A stretch of 64,000 nt of DNA from Halichondria panicea. Lineage: Eukaryota; Porifera; Demospongiae; Suberitida; Halichondriidae. The translations under genes and the position numbers were made by a program. Location of the stretch: contig NC_087391.1 of the NCBI RefSeq assembly GCF_963675165.1, positions 2,747,001 to 2,811,000 on the forward strand, given 5' to 3'. The notes under the pieces are model-generated. The model was not told where the DNA came from, did not search any database, and saw only the letters and a program-made list of their open reading frames with translations. Shown here piece by piece: positions 61,899 through 64,000 of this stretch (positions within the stretch are counted from its first letter, which is position 1; each line of letters opens with the position of its first letter).

Positions 61899-63513
61899 AT
61901 TATGGCACGATTTACGATACAGAATCTGCGTAGTAAGACGCTCTATCGGACACGAGCACGTGCACTGCTTGTTGACAACAGGAGCACATAAAGAGAAGGA
62001 GCATCTAACTCTTACAGTTACTCAACTAACTGTTTAACTATGTAATAAGTTGTGTAGCACCACAAGCTAACAAACCCACAAGAGATATTATTGTGAACAT
62101 TTCACATTTCTATTATGCCCTGAGGCGCGGTAAAGCTGACTGTGTTTAGGGAGCGTGCGGATTTTATATTAAAGTGGTAATACCCAGGTGGTCAATGATC
62201 GCTTAAATATTAGTACTCGAAACCTTTGCCCCCCCCCCCCTCTGAAAATTACCTGCCATATGGTACTTGGTTCTTAGGCCCACCCGCTTTGTTTTTTGAC
62301 ACTGATGGCTCCTTTTTATTACGATGGGCTTAATTTAAAGACGTCATCATAACAACTGGTTTCTAAAAAATAATGATTGTGCATGTAGGTGACTGATTGA
62401 GCTCCAAAAATGTTTCCTCGATCCCAGGCTGCACTTTCTTGAAAAGGGGAGGCCAGTGAAGGAGGCGGATATGTGGTTGCTAATGTTCAGCAACAAATTG
62501 TTATAGTGGGAATTGCTTAGCCGTGATATGGAAAACACCAACCATTGTCGGCGAGGCTTTGGCACAACATCAGTGGATCGATAGTTCATGGTTTAAAATA
62601 GTTTACGTAAGTACTCATTCACGCTGTTTCATTCAATTATCTCTATTTTAGGTACCTAATTTGGAACTCGGCAAATTTGTCAGCTATTAAATTGTTGTCA
62701 ATTAAATTGTCTATCGTTCGGAAACACTTTACTTCCAGAGATAATAATTATTATTAAATTTTATAAATTATACATTAATTTTTTTATCACCCCCGTTTTC
62801 ACCTAAATGATTTCCCACTTAACAATTATTTGGAAATAATGTTTTTGATGTGTTTGTAGCTTCTTCATTCACCTACACAATGCATGGTATCAGCACCATT
62901 TCTTAGAAATGTTCCCACCCTAAGATACTATTAAGTTTGTGAGATCCCTCCCAGAGACGGCATGCTGACAATCCAGTACCATCTCCAAGGCTACTGTATC
63001 ATACTGGTTACTAGGGAGAATTAGGCTGTGTGTGTACAACTACTCAGGTATTCCACTCTCTAGATTACAGGCACTGTACTCTATTGCTGTACCCTAATCC
63101 TGGATATAACCACACAACAGACACAGTTAGTCAGGTGTTTTATAATTAAGCGTTCAATTGGAGACGGATCGGCCTGGGAACGAGGCTAGGTCACAACAAG
63201 TGTCTACGTAAAATTATAGTGGCACCTTCCATTACAACCTCAAGGCTATGCAATAATGCAGCTTTCTCCAAAACGACAACACTAATTAAAAATGCCTAAT
63301 GGGCTTTGTGTTTGACGTACAGTACAGGCTATAATAATTATGTAACCAGTGTAGTAACATAGGTTTTGACACAGTTCGTTACTGATCTGTGAGTGAGTAG
63401 AGTCTATAGCTGGAACTCCTCATGGATCCGTAAATAAAAAGGGGAAAAGGAACACACAGTCATATACTACATGTAATTATAATACATGTAGAGTCATCTG
63501 TACAAGGGATCTG

Positions 63514-64000
63514 TTAATAATCTTCCTGACTGGGATCTAAATCTTCTGTATCTTCAAGAGTGGGCCCTGCTTGTTGACGCAATATTCGTGTCACCAGCTG
63601 CTGCCATTTCGCAAACAGCCACACTCCTACCCAAACTATCAGAGTCATATACAATGGCAGTGAGAGAAGTAGAAAGGCCTGGTGTGTGTGTGTGTTTATG
63701 CCTTGAAGGAAGGTATTTGCAATGGTGTTATTCTGCTAATAAATTATCATGCAGACGCATATTTAATGTGACACAGGGGCTACATAGCTAAAAGAAGATT
63801 CATAAGGTATACAATATTATTTACCCCAGTAGCCTGGCAGGATGACTCAATGCCAGAGTAGTCCACCGCAGGCAAAGGCAATTCGACTTGTAGCACTGGC
63901 CAAGTCGTTCCCCCGAACACAGCAAAGATGATACCCTCAATAAACACAGAGAGTGCGAACATTACATGGATCACAATGTCCTGGGAAAGTTATGGGAAAG
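63514..64000 (-). CDS. Four-helix (MARVEL-like) membrane protein, paralog C, partial
   Basis: Two 3' exons on the minus strand: 63980-63825 (DIVIHVMFALSVFIEGIIFA ...) and 63678-63514 (AFLLLSLPLYMTLIVWVGVW ... ending SQEDY). The first two exons lie beyond the window. Both visible introns are phase 0 and start with the same residues as in paralogs A and B (DI-, then AF-), which is why I assign it to the family. The acidic tail after the last helix is also shared. Confidence 0.7.

Larger units (their letters stand above)
59850..63513. other. Spacer between paralogs B and C
   Basis: About 3.7 kb without a supported gene. It contains the palindrome at 60433-60513, the MITE at 61686-61898, a poly-C run near 62230, and fragments of the CCTCGATCCCAGG repeat near 62415 and 63170. 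Confidence 0.5.

Overview
The window reads as nuclear DNA of an early-branching animal, most likely a demosponge. The genes are metazoan (PPP4R3/SMEK, MTA of the NuRD complex, WDR26, SLC22 transporters), split by many GT-AG introns, and tightly packed. Introns and spacers are AT-rich, crowded with small foldback/MITE-like elements and with the self-complementary word TACATGTA. No operons, rRNA, tRNA or CRISPR array were seen. The assignment to sponges is inference from gene style and repeats.

Layout: (1) 0.9-7.4 kb, minus strand: two tandem SLC22-type transporter genes with identical exon lengths. The downstream copy is complete (481 aa); the left copy is cut in its fifth coding exon by an inverted-repeat element. 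(2) 7.7-19.6 kb, plus strand: PPP4R3 (SMEK), regulatory subunit of protein phosphatase 4, 16 coding exons, about 792 aa, head-to-head with the transporter across 385 bp. Its sixth intron holds a separate minus-strand gene for a secreted HExxH metallopeptidase-like protein. (3) 20.6-22.4 kb, minus strand: a two-exon MACPF-like protein. (4) 22.4-27.3 kb: no gene found, several foldback elements. (5) 27.3-37.0 kb, minus strand: MTA, with BAH, ELM2, SANT and GATA-finger regions. (6) 37.9-48.0 kb, plus strand: WDR26 (LisH-CTLH-WD40), divergent from MTA, with a possible alternative serine-rich C-terminal tail. (7) 48.3-64 kb: three paralogous four-helix membrane protein genes (minus, plus, minus; the last runs off the window) sharing the same phase-0 intron positions, separated by an unresolved gene-like stretch (52.9-54 kb), a palindromic pair of retroelement tails (54.6-55.8 kb) and many hairpin elements.

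The exon models below were built by hand from reading frame, GT-AG junctions and family similarity. Where exon phases add up, the model is strong. Unresolved points: one junction in MTA (exons 11/12), the 3' ends of MTA and of the truncated SLC22 copy, the true 5' end of WDR26, and the 52.9-54 kb gene. The genes here do not form a single pathway; PP4, NuRD and the CTLH/GID ubiquitin ligase are all general nuclear or cellular regulators.
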